Shown here: positions 14,187 through 21,514 of the stretch, one piece after another
How positions within the stretch are numbered: position 1 is the stretch's first letter
How the letters are laid out: every line of letters starts with the position of its first letter
NCBI GenBank assembly: GCA_031410915.1
Contig: JANNZY010000128.1
Location: 1 to 21,514 of the forward strand
Origin: WLMZ01 sp031410915
Lineage (GTDB): Bacteria; Actinomycetota; Acidimicrobiia; Acidimicrobiales; Ilumatobacteraceae
Direction: 5' to 3'
Length of the DNA: 21,514 nt
The notes under the pieces: generated by a model
The model's input: only the letters and a program-made list of their open reading frames with translations
Databases searched by the model: none
Told to the model about the DNA's origin: nothing
Translations under genes and position numbers: made by a program

Positions 14187-15684
14187 CGGTCAGGTCTTGC
14201 AGGTCGCCGAAGCGCAGGACGATTTGCGGCAGGATGCCGAGCACGAGTGTCGCGGCGCCGGTGATGCCGAGCGCAGCGAGCAACGACGGCGGCGTGCGGA
14301 TCGGCGCCGTATCGCCGTCCGGTGCCGGCTTCATCCACATCTCGCGCATGAGGTTGCCGTAGTAGCCGAATGCGATGACGGTGTTGACGGCACCGATGAT
14401 CGCGATTGCGTAGCCGAGTCCGGTGCCCGCTTCGAGCACGGCGCGGAACGAGTTGAGCTTGGCGAACCAGCCACCGAACGGTGGGATGCCGGCCAGCGAG
14501 GCGAGGAAGAACGTCATCAGCGCGGCCAGACCTGGCGCGTAGTCGTTCAGGCCACCGAAGCCGGAGATGAGTCCGGTGCGCGTCTTGCGCGTCACCGCGA
14601 TGACGACCGCGAACACGCCGAGGTTCGTGCTCGCGTAGACGAGCAGGTAGACGACGACGGTCTTCAGCGACGTCTCGGCGGCCTTCGTGCCGGCCACGAC
14701 GAGCGGCATCAGGATGAACCCGCCCTGGCTGATCGACGAGTAGGCGAGCATGCGCACGATGTTGGTCTGCTTCAGCGCGAGCACGTTGCCGACCGTCATC
14801 GTCAGCGCGGCGAGCACGAAGATGAACGGCTGCCACACGTTCTCGGCGTGTGGGAACGTGAGGTACACCATGCTGACCAGCGCGACGAAGCCACCGGCTT
14901 TGGAGCCGACGGACAAGAACGCGGTGACGGGCGTCGGTGCACCCTGGTAGGTGTCCGGTGCCCACGAGTGGAACGGCACGGCGCTGACCTTGAACGCGAA
15001 TCCGACGATGATGAACACGACGGACAGCGCGACCAGACCGCTGAACTTGCCCTCGGTGGTGATGACCGCGCCGATGTCGACGAGCTTGGTCGAATTGGTG
15101 ACGCCGTACAGCAGACTCATGCCGTAGAGCATGATCGCCGACGCGAACACGCCGAGCAGGAAGTACTTCACGCCGGCTTCGTTGCTCTTCGGGTCGCGCT
15201 TGCGCCATGCGGCGAGCATGTACGCCGGGATCGACAAGAACTCGAGCGCCACGAACACGCTGACGAGGTCGCGCGCCGACGTCATCATCACCATGCCGAG
15301 CAGGCTGCTGAGCAACAGCACGTAGTACTCGCCCTGGTAGTAGCCACCCTCTTCGATCTCGTTTGTGGACAGCAGCACGACCACGTAGCCGATGATGAGG
15401 AACATCGCCTTCATGATCAGGCTGAACTCGTCGATCACGTACCGACCGTCGAACATCGGGCGCGTGTCGTCGCCGATGACGGCCAGTGTCACCACCGGCA
15501 CGAGCGCGGCGAGCAGCGTGAACCCGGCCAGCGTGGACGTGATCCAACGCTTCGATTCGGCGACGAAGAGATCGACGATCAGGACCAGACAGATGCCGCC
15601 GGCCAGGATGATCTCGGGCGCGAGCGCGTGGTAGTCGATCCGCGGTCGGTCGAAGCCGAACAGAGCGAGAGCAGTTCCGAGCAC
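14167..15684 (-). CDS. nuoN: NADH-quinone oxidoreductase subunit N
   Basis: An antiporter-like proton-pumping subunit of the complex I membrane arm. The 505-residue protein has about fourteen hydrophobic helices; the segments DLVSVFVALEFLSIPAYML (about 139-157, with the conserved helix-5 glutamate) and SAVPFHSWAPDTYQGAPTPV (lysine of helix 7 nearby) are typical of NuoN. The start is GTG at 15684, 10 nt after the nuoM stop. Its last 20 nt overlap the start of the methyltransferase gene. It is the last nuo gene of the operon. Confidence 0.96.
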   Translation of the reverse strand: MLGTALALFGFDRPRIDYHALAPEIILAGGICLVLIVDLFVAESKRWITSTLAGFTLLAALVPVVTLAVIGDDTRPMFDGRYVIDEFSLIMKAMFLIIGYVVVLLSTNEIEEGGYYQGEYYVLLLSSLLGMVMMTSARDLVSVFVALEFLSIPAYMLAAWRKRDPKSNEAGVKYFLLGVFASAIMLYGMSLLYGVTNSTKLVDIGAVITTEGKFSGLVALSVVFIIVGFAFKVSAVPFHSWAPDTYQGAPTPVTAFLSVGSKAGGFVALVSMVYLTFPHAENVWQPFIFVLAALTMTVGNVLALKQTNIVRMLAYSSISQGGFILMPLVVAGTKAAETSLKTVVVYLLVYASTNLGVFAVVIAVTRKTRTGLISGFGGLNDYAPGLAALMTFFLASLAGIPPFGGWFAKLNSFRAVLEAGTGLGYAIAIIGAVNTVIAFGYYGNLMREMWMKPAPDGDTAPIRTPPSLLAALGITGAATLVLGILPQIVLRFGDLQDLTGAALGK

Positions 15685-15694
15685 GGGTCGTGCC

Positions 15695-17302
15695 TCAGCC
15701 GAATGCCTTGAGCGCGACCTGCGTCGCGGGATCGAGGATCTTGAACAGCAGGTTCGGATAGATGCCGAACACCACGATCCCGATGAGGAACGGCGACCAG
15801 GCGATCCATTCGATGATGGTCACGTCGTGGATGTCGGAGCTGTGGTCGTCGTCGCCGTGCGTATCGTTCACGGCCGCGCCGACAGCGTGCGTGGTGTGGC
15901 CGTGACCGCTGAACTCGTCTCGCGGCTCGCCGAACGCGACGCGCTGGAACAACCAGAGCAGGTAGCCGGCGGCGAGCACGGTGCCGACCGCGGCGATGAC
16001 CATGTAGACGCGGTAGACCCGCTCGTCGAGGATGTTGGCCGGCGAGTACGACGACACGATCGCCGGGAACTCGCCCCAGAAACCGGCCAGGCCGGGTAGG
16101 CCGAGCGATGCCATCGCGCAGAAGCCGAGCACCCATCCCATCTTCGGCATCTGCTTGAGCATGCCGCCGAGACGGGCGATCTCGAGCGTGTGGTAGCGGT
16201 CCTTCACCGAGCCGGCGACGAAGAACAGCATGCCGGTGATGAGACCGTGAGCGACCATGCCGAAGATCGCGGCGTTGAACCCGAGCGGCGTGAGCGTGCT
16301 GATGCCGAGCATGACGAAGCCCATGTGCGCGACCGAGCTGAACGCGATGAGTCGCTTCATGTCGGTCTGGGCCAGGCAACCGAGCGCGCCGTAGATGATG
16401 CCGATCACGGCGAGGCCGCCGATCCACGGTGCCCACTCCTTCGCTGCCGTCGGCAGGATCGGGATCGCGATGCGGATGAAGCCGTAGGTGCCGAGCTTCA
16501 GCAGGATCGCAGCCAGGATCACCGAGCCCTGCGTCGGCGCTTGCGTGTGCGCGTCGGGAAGCCATGTGTGGAACGGGAACATCGGCACCTTGACCGCGAA
16601 GCCGATGAACATGCCGGCGAACAACCAGACCTGCACGGTCTTGCCGAGCGCACCACCGTGCTCGGCAAGGTAGGGGATGCTGAACGTGGCATCCGGGTTG
16701 CCCTTGCTGACCTGCCAGAACAGCGCCAGGAACGACACCAGCATCAGGGCCGAGCCGAACATCGTGTAGAGGAAGAACTTCAACGAGGCGTACTGGCGCT
16801 GCTCGCCGCCCCACACGCCGATCATGAAGTACATCGGCAAGAGCACGAGCTCGAAGAAGACGAAGAACAGGATCAGGTCCTGGGCCATGAACGTGCCGGC
16901 CATGCCGGTCTGCAGGATCAGCATCAGGATGAGGAACGACTTGGCGTTGCCGGGCGGCGGCACGTGGTTCCAGGTGTAGATGATGACGAACAGCGTCACG
17001 ACCATGCTGAGGATGTAGAGCGGCAGGCTCATCCCGTCGAGACCGACCGTGTAGTTGCTGTGGATGACGGGGATCCACTTCTCGTCGGCGAAGAACTGCA
17101 GCTTGCCCGGCGCGCCGTTGCCGTACTTGAACTGGGCCAGCGTGACGATGCCGAACACGAGCGTCGCCGCCGCGGTGAACACGGCGATCTGCTTGTGCAG
17201 CAGCTCCTTGCTCCTCGGGATGAACATCATCACGAGGACGCCGGCGAGCGGTAGGAAGGTTCCTACCGTGATCAGCCAGCTGTTGGTGCGGATTACATCC
17301 AT
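15695..17302 (-). CDS. nuoM: NADH-quinone oxidoreductase subunit M
   Basis: The antiporter-like membrane subunit M has 535 residues from the ATG at 17302. That start is chosen because AGGAG at 17317-17313 lies 10 nt upstream and MDVIRTNSWL begins the first membrane helix; the frame stays open further upstream but only as a shadow of nuoL. Key features are FFELVLLPMYFMIGVWG (149-165, Glu151), Lys238 in FAVKVPMFPFHTWLPDAH (235-252) and TDMKRLIAFSSVAHMG (313-328). A His/Asp-rich stretch (467-492, six His) lies between the last two helices. It begins 14 nt after the nuoL stop. Confidence 0.97.
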   Translation of the reverse strand: MDVIRTNSWLITVGTFLPLAGVLVMMFIPRSKELLHKQIAVFTAAATLVFGIVTLAQFKYGNGAPGKLQFFADEKWIPVIHSNYTVGLDGMSLPLYILSMVVTLFVIIYTWNHVPPPGNAKSFLILMLILQTGMAGTFMAQDLILFFVFFELVLLPMYFMIGVWGGEQRQYASLKFFLYTMFGSALMLVSFLALFWQVSKGNPDATFSIPYLAEHGGALGKTVQVWLFAGMFIGFAVKVPMFPFHTWLPDAHTQAPTQGSVILAAILLKLGTYGFIRIAIPILPTAAKEWAPWIGGLAVIGIIYGALGCLAQTDMKRLIAFSSVAHMGFVMLGISTLTPLGFNAAIFGMVAHGLITGMLFFVAGSVKDRYHTLEIARLGGMLKQMPKMGWVLGFCAMASLGLPGLAGFWGEFPAIVSSYSPANILDERVYRVYMVIAAVGTVLAAGYLLWLFQRVAFGEPRDEFSGHGHTTHAVGAAVNDTHGDDDHSSDIHDVTIIEWIAWSPFLIGIVVFGIYPNLLFKILDPATQVALKAFG

Positions 17303-17316
17303 GGAGGTGAGGCTCC

Positions 17317-19575
17317 TCAGGTGTTGACGATGACGAGGACGAGGGCGCCGATGGCGGCAGCTCCGAAGAGCAGTGCCCCGTATTGGTTGACCTTGCCCGA
17401 CTGCGTCGGCTGCAGTGCGGTGCCGGAGCCCCGTGCCGCAGCGCCGCTGCCGTTGACCGCGCCGTCGACCACGCGCTGGTCGATGTTGCGATAGACCCAA
17501 CCGCCGGTCCGGCGCGCGCTGATGCCGGCACGGTTCACGATGGTGTCGATGACGTTCTGGTTGATCCAGTATGCGGCCGAGCTGATCGGACCGGCCACAC
17601 CACGGACGATGACCTTCTCGTACAGATCGTCGAGGTAGTACTTGTTCCAGAGGAACGTGTGGATCCAGCGCAGCGGCGCGACCCGCCGGGTGATGCCTTT
17701 CAACGGCGACGTGCGCTCACCATAGATGGACACGCACACGCCGAGGCTGACGACGAATCCCGCCGCAACGAGCAGGATCGACGGCAACGCAGCGGACCAC
17801 GTGAACTCCACGTGGGAGAGCTCGGGGAAGGCGACCCCGGACGAGTTCGCGACCCATTCGGTGAACTTCTCGATCTTGAACGGCGCGGCGTTGAGGTAAC
17901 CCGATACCACTGCGAGTGCGGCCAGGATGATGAGCGGCACGGTGATCAGCGCTGGTGACTCGTGCGGGCCCGCGTGAGCGTCACCGTGGTGATCGTCGTG
18001 CGCATCGGCGATCGCGATGTCGTGCGCGTCGTCGGTGTCGTGCTCGTCATGGTGCTCGCCGGCGGCGGCACCGCGGGGCTTGCCGAAGAACGTGAGGTAC
18101 GTAGCCCGGGTCATGTACGCCGTCGTCAGGAACGCACCGGTGAGGCCCACGACGTAGAACACGTCGTATCCGTTGTGGTGGGCGAGGTCGATGATCTCGT
18201 CCTTGGAGAAGAAGCCGCTGAGGAACGGCAGGCCGGCCAACGCGAGGGACGAGATCGTCCAGCACACGAATGTGATCGGCATCTTCCTGGCCAATCCGCC
18301 CATGTCCTTCTTCATGTCGAAGCTGTGGTGGCTGCCGCTGTGGCTGACCGAGCCGGCACAGAGGAACAGGCAGCACTTGAAGAAGGCGTGGGTGAAGATG
18401 TGGAACACGGCCGGCACCCAGGCGCCGACACCGAGGCCCATCATCATGTAGCCGAGCTGGCTGACGGTCGAGTACGCGAGCACCTTCTTGATGTCGTTCT
18501 GCACGAACGCGAGGAACGCCGCGATGAGGATGGTGATGCCGCCGATGACCGCGATCAGGTTGAAGTGCTGGCCGGCCGCCTCGATCATCAAGCCGGTGTG
18601 GAAGACCGGGTACAGACGAGCGACCAGGAACACGCCGGCCACGACCATCGTGCTCGAGTGCAGCAGCGACGACACCGGCGTCGGGCCGGCCATCGCGTCG
18701 GGGAGCCAGGTGTGCAGCGGGAACTGGCCACTCTTGCCGATGCAGGCGATGAACAGCGCGACCGCGCCCCACAGCAGCAACGTGTGCGAGCCGGTACCGC
18801 TCTCGGCCCATTCGTTGATGGTCTGGATGCTGAAGCCGTTCGCGCTGCCGCCGTGCTCGGACACGAACGATCCGGCTCCGAAGAAGATGATGCCCGTGCC
18901 GACCATCAGCCCGATGTCGCCGACGCGCACGGTCCAGAACGCCTTGAGTGCTGCCGTGCTGTTGGCCTTGTCCTCCCACCAGTGGCCGATGAGCATGAAC
19001 GAGCAGAGGCCCATGATCTCCCAGCCGAGGATGAGCTGGACCATGTTCTCGGCGAGCACCATCGCCAACATGCCGGCACTGAACAGCGTGAGCGCCGCGA
19101 AGAAGTGCGTGTAGCGGCGATCGCCACGGAGGTACTCGAGCGAGTAGATCTGGACGAGCGTGGAGATGAACGCGACCAGCAGCAGCGCCATGATGGCCAG
19201 GCCGTCGATGTGTTGGCCGAGGCCGATCTCAACACCGCCGCTCTGCCACCAGACCACCTTGCGGATAATGGGCTCGACGTAGACACCGTGCTCGCCACCC
19301 TCGGCCGCGACGACACGGAACGCCCGGGCGAAACCGCCGAACGCAGTTGCCGCGCCTTCACCGGCCGCGCCGTGCGCATCGTCGACGTGCTGGATCCACT
19401 GGTAGGCGGCGCCGGCGGCGAGCACCAGCGATGTGACCATCGAGGCGACGCCGATCTCGCTGCCCTTCATAGGCATCCGCTTGCCGAAGAAGATGATCAG
19501 CGCGAACGCGACCGCAGGCACGATCGGGATCAGATAGGCGTGTTCGAGGAACCAGCCGGTTTCAGCAGCGAGCAC
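17317..19575 (-). CDS. nuoL: NADH-quinone oxidoreductase subunit L
   Basis: The distal antiporter-like subunit L of complex I has 752 residues. Conserved blocks include the helix-5 glutamate in LGWEIMGLCSFMLIG (183-197), GKSGQFPLHTWLPDAMAGPT (280-299), DIKKVLAYSTVSQLGYMM (361-378) and the HAFFKCCLFLCAGS segment (396-409). The C-terminal amphipathic long helix region typical of NuoL follows residue 640. A loop at 507-538 holds nine His and nine Asp. The start is GTG at 19575, 3 nt after the nuoK stop. The length is above the usual 610-650 of many bacteria, partly because of this loop and an Ala/Gly-rich insertion at about 64-95. Confidence 0.97.
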   Translation of the reverse strand: MLAAETGWFLEHAYLIPIVPAVAFALIIFFGKRMPMKGSEIGVASMVTSLVLAAGAAYQWIQHVDDAHGAAGEGAATAFGGFARAFRVVAAEGGEHGVYVEPIIRKVVWWQSGGVEIGLGQHIDGLAIMALLLVAFISTLVQIYSLEYLRGDRRYTHFFAALTLFSAGMLAMVLAENMVQLILGWEIMGLCSFMLIGHWWEDKANSTAALKAFWTVRVGDIGLMVGTGIIFFGAGSFVSEHGGSANGFSIQTINEWAESGTGSHTLLLWGAVALFIACIGKSGQFPLHTWLPDAMAGPTPVSSLLHSSTMVVAGVFLVARLYPVFHTGLMIEAAGQHFNLIAVIGGITILIAAFLAFVQNDIKKVLAYSTVSQLGYMMMGLGVGAWVPAVFHIFTHAFFKCCLFLCAGSVSHSGSHHSFDMKKDMGGLARKMPITFVCWTISSLALAGLPFLSGFFSKDEIIDLAHHNGYDVFYVVGLTGAFLTTAYMTRATYLTFFGKPRGAAAGEHHDEHDTDDAHDIAIADAHDDHHGDAHAGPHESPALITVPLIILAALAVVSGYLNAAPFKIEKFTEWVANSSGVAFPELSHVEFTWSAALPSILLVAAGFVVSLGVCVSIYGERTSPLKGITRRVAPLRWIHTFLWNKYYLDDLYEKVIVRGVAGPISSAAYWINQNVIDTIVNRAGISARRTGGWVYRNIDQRVVDGAVNGSGAAARGSGTALQPTQSGKVNQYGALLFGAAAIGALVLVIVNT

Positions 19576-19578
19576 GGC

Positions 19579-19878
19579 TCAGCCCTTCATCTCGGACAGC
19601 TCGTCGAGCGCGATGGTGCGCTTGTTGCGGTAGATCAGCAGCACGAGCCCGAGACCGACACCGACCTCGGCGGCCGCGATGGCCAGCACGTACAGCGCGA
19701 ACACGTGGCCGTCGGGATCGTTGTTGCGCAAGGCGAACGCGAGCAGGTTGAGGTTCACCGAGTTGAGGATGAGCTCGATGCTCATCAGCACCAAGACGGC
19801 GTTCTTGCGGGCGATGACGCCGTAGACGCCGATGCAGAACAGGATCGCACCGAGGATGAGGAACTGGTTGATCAGCAT
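19579..19878 (-). CDS. nuoK: NADH-quinone oxidoreductase subunit K
   Basis: A small membrane subunit of complex I with 99 residues and three membrane helices, the normal size. The proton-channel glutamates are present at Glu35 (SIELILNSVNLNL, 33-45) and Glu71 (AAAEVGVGLGLVLLIY, 68-83). The ATG at 19878 begins 4 nt after the nuoJ stop, and the stop is 3 nt before the nuoL start. Confidence 0.97.
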   Translation of the reverse strand: MLINQFLILGAILFCIGVYGVIARKNAVLVLMSIELILNSVNLNLLAFALRNNDPDGHVFALYVLAIAAAEVGVGLGLVLLIYRNKRTIALDELSEMKG

Positions 19879-19882
19879 CGCG

Positions 19883-20401
19883 CTAATCCTTCCTGGCCAA
19901 GACGATGGCGCCGATGACGGCGACGAGCAGCACGAACGACAACGCCCAGAACGGCAACAGGTAGGGGCTGAAGATGCGGTCGCTGATCAGGCGCGTGTCG
20001 ATGCGCTGGGCCTCGCCCGGCCCGGGCAGCTTGTCGTCCGTGAATCCGTTGATCAGCGCGATCGACATCGCAACGAACAGTGTGACGGCGACGGGGATGC
20101 CGAGCGCCGAACGCTTGTTGTTGAGGTCGGTCTCCTTGCCGATGCGGGCCCGCGTGAGCATGACGCCGAACAGGAACAACACCATCACCGCGCCGACGTA
20201 CACGAGCACCTGCGTGACCGCGACGAACTCGGCGTAGACGAGCAGGTACTGGGCCGCGGCACCGGCCAGGACGCAGACGAGCCACAGCGCGGCGTGGACG
20301 ACGTTCTTGCTCGTCACGACTCGGAGCGCGCCGAAGATCATCACCGCGGCGATCAAGCCGAAGGCGATGTTCTGGGCAACGAGAGCGTCGGCAGCGATCA
20401 C
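19883..20401 (-). CDS. nuoJ: NADH-quinone oxidoreductase subunit J
   Basis: A membrane subunit of complex I with 172 residues and five hydrophobic helices. The conserved block VTQVLVYVGAVMVLFLFGVML marks helix 3 with the pi-bulge region. The GTG at 20401 is chosen: it lies 2 nt after the nuoI stop and its product begins directly with the first helix (IAADALVAQNIAFGLIAAV). The open frame continues upstream only inside nuoI, in the wrong frame, so the longer version is rejected. Confidence 0.95.
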   Translation of the reverse strand: MIAADALVAQNIAFGLIAAVMIFGALRVVTSKNVVHAALWLVCVLAGAAAQYLLVYAEFVAVTQVLVYVGAVMVLFLFGVMLTRARIGKETDLNNKRSALGIPVAVTLFVAMSIALINGFTDDKLPGPGEAQRIDTRLISDRIFSPYLLPFWALSFVLLVAVIGAIVLARKD

Positions 20402-20403
20402 GG

Positions 20404-20901
20404 CTACTTCTTCTTCTTGTCCGCGCCGGCTTCGAGCTCGGGCGCCTCGGGCACGGTCTCCATCCACTCGCCGAGCTTGGTCTTGTCGTGCAGCAAGTCG
20501 GCGATGCGCGGCTCGCTGTACTCGTACTCGGGGCTCCAGAACAACGCGTCGAACGGGCAGACCTCGACGCAGATGCCGCAGTACATGCAGAGCGCGTAGT
20601 CGATGTCGAAGCGGTCGAGCTTGTTGACCTTGCGCGGCGCACCGCCGGCACGGCGCGGTGGGGCGAGTTCTTTGTGACCCTCGATGTAGATGCACCAGTC
20701 CGGGCAGCTGCGCGCGCAGAGCATGCACGAGGTGCAGTTGCCCTCGTGCAGCGCAATGACGCCGCGGGCACGGATGACGGGCGCTTCCTTCTCGTGCGGG
20801 TACTGCACCGTGTTCGCGCCCTTGGTCACGGTCTGCATGAACGTGTTCAGCGTGACACCGAGACCCTTGACGAGACCGGGAACCTTCGGCTTCAACGCCA
20901 T
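20404..20901 (-). CDS. nuoI: NADH-quinone oxidoreductase subunit I
   Basis: An iron-sulfur subunit of complex I, 165 residues, at the junction of the peripheral and membrane arms. It carries two [4Fe-4S] ferredoxin motifs: Cys56, 59, 62, 66 (CTSCMLCARSCP) and Cys105, 108, 111, 115 (CMYCGICVEVCP). These ligate clusters N6a and N6b (established). The ATG at 20901 overlaps the nuoH stop by one base (TGATG), which implies coupled translation; the longer open frame upstream is a shadow of nuoH. The tail is charged and ends in four lysines. Confidence 0.97.
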   Translation of the reverse strand: MALKPKVPGLVKGLGVTLNTFMQTVTKGANTVQYPHEKEAPVIRARGVIALHEGNCTSCMLCARSCPDWCIYIEGHKELAPPRRAGGAPRKVNKLDRFDIDYALCMYCGICVEVCPFDALFWSPEYEYSEPRIADLLHDKTKLGEWMETVPEAPELEAGADKKKK

Positions 20902-21514
20902 CAGAAAGCCACCTTCAAGACGGCGGTGAACATGATGTTCAGGAGCGAGATCGGGATCAGCGCCTTCCAGGCGAAGCGCTGCAGTTGATCCTCGCGAAAG
21001 CGCGGGTAGCTGAAGCGGACCCACATGATGACGAACACGAGGAGCATCATCTTGGTGAACATGATCAGCGGACCGACGACGTTCATCCAGTTGTCGATGT
21101 CGTTGATGCTGTTCCAGCTGAACCAGCTGAACGGGATGCCCCACCCGCCCAGGAACAGAACCGAGGCGATCAGCGCGAAGACACCGGCGGTCGCGAACTC
21201 GGCGATGAAGAAGATGAGGAAGCGGAAGCCGGAGTACTCGGTCATGTAGCCCGACACGAGCTCGGACTCGGCGATCGGCATGTCGAACGGGGCCTGGGTC
21301 AACTCGGCTTGGACAGCGATCATGAACACGCCGAAGCCGATGAACTGGGTGAGGATGTACGGGTTGCCGAGCCCGTCCCAGCCGAACATCGAGCCGCCGT
21401 TCTGCTGCAGCACGATCGACTGGAGGTTCATCGTGCCGGCCTGGATGACCACGCCGACCACGGCGAGGACCATGGGCAGCTCGTAGGCGATGAGCTGGCC
21501 GGCGGCCCGCAGGC
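20901..21514 (-). CDS. nuoH: NADH-quinone oxidoreductase subunit H, C-terminal part (cut by window edge)
   Basis: The membrane subunit that forms part of the quinone-binding site of complex I. The frame is open to the right edge of the window, so the 5' end lies outside. The visible part starts LRAAGQLIAYELPMVLAVVG, equivalent to the conserved R-A-x-Q-x-I-x-Y-E block, and includes AELTQAPFDMPIAESELVSG, the quinone-site and cytoplasmic-loop segment, then YSGFRFLIFFIAEF. It ends with the usual hydrophobic C-terminus. It overlaps nuoI by one base. Confidence 0.96.
   Translation of the reverse strand, partial: LRAAGQLIAYELPMVLAVVGVVIQAGTMNLQSIVLQQNGGSMFGWDGLGNPYILTQFIGFGVFMIAVQAELTQAPFDMPIAESELVSGYMTEYSGFRFLIFFIAEFATAGVFALIASVLFLGGWGIPFSWFSWNSINDIDNWMNVVGPLIMFTKMMLLVFVIMWVRFSYPRFREDQLQRFAWKALIPISLLNIMFTAVLKVAF

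Noticed and set aside
14197..15711. A 504-codon plus-strand frame opposite nuoN
   Set aside because: Composition is that of an antisense shadow and no domain is visible.
13850..17531. Two very long minus-strand frames (565 and 650 codons) overlapping nuoN and nuoM
   Set aside because: Their products are Arg/His-rich and overlap the confident nuo frames; they are frame-shift shadows caused by high GC.
17962..19917. A 651-codon plus-strand open frame opposite nuoL and nuoK
   Set aside because: Its Arg/Glu/Asp/His-rich translation is the complement of the nuoL codons; there is no ribosome binding site or family match.

Overview
The window looks like a chromosomal stretch of a high-GC Gram-positive actinobacterium, possibly from the class Acidimicrobiia (the class is an inference). 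Supporting signs are C-ending codons in most genes, many GTG starts, an actinobacterial EF-Tu N-terminus next to tRNA-Thr and tRNA-Met genes, a DtxR/IdeR-type iron box, a CRP-type operator, and Tat or lipoprotein signals on the iron-uptake proteins. No phage, insertion sequence, CRISPR array or rRNA is visible. Nearly everything is on the minus strand; only three protein genes (the acetyltransferase, the small winged-helix regulator and yajQ) are on the plus strand.

Layout. 1-453 (minus): tRNA-Thr, tRNA-Met and the first 69 codons of tuf, whose codon use is unlike the rest of the window. 518-1666 (plus): a GNAT acetyltransferase, then a regulatory gap with a CRP-type palindrome and a second palindrome, then a small winged-helix protein. 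1686-3663 (minus): tRNA-Tyr and a Uup-like ABC-F ATPase. 3751-4239 (plus): yajQ, convergent with a 747-residue single-pass membrane protein (4243-6486) that resembles a putative metallopeptidase family but has lost the HExxH residues. 6554-8506: acetyl-CoA synthetase. 8547-10942: efeB and efeO (iron uptake), preceded by an iron box. 11049-13100: the Kup potassium transporter. 13122-21514: a MidA/NDUFAF7-type methyltransferase following nuoN, M, L, K, J, I and H (the last cut by the window edge).

How the genes work together. The right-hand 8.4 kb is the membrane-arm half of NADH dehydrogenase (complex I), with genes 1-10 nt apart or overlapping. It ends in a putative complex I assembly methyltransferase that starts inside nuoN, and kup starts only 21 nt further on. 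efeO-efeB form an iron-responsive pair without an adjacent efeU permease. The left end is a tRNA-tuf transcription unit for translation. I found no clear new multi-gene system. The most unusual signals are the tuf codon bias with its altered G1 motif, the degenerate zincin-like membrane protein, the methyltransferase in the nuo operon, and the His/Asp-rich loops in NuoL and NuoM.
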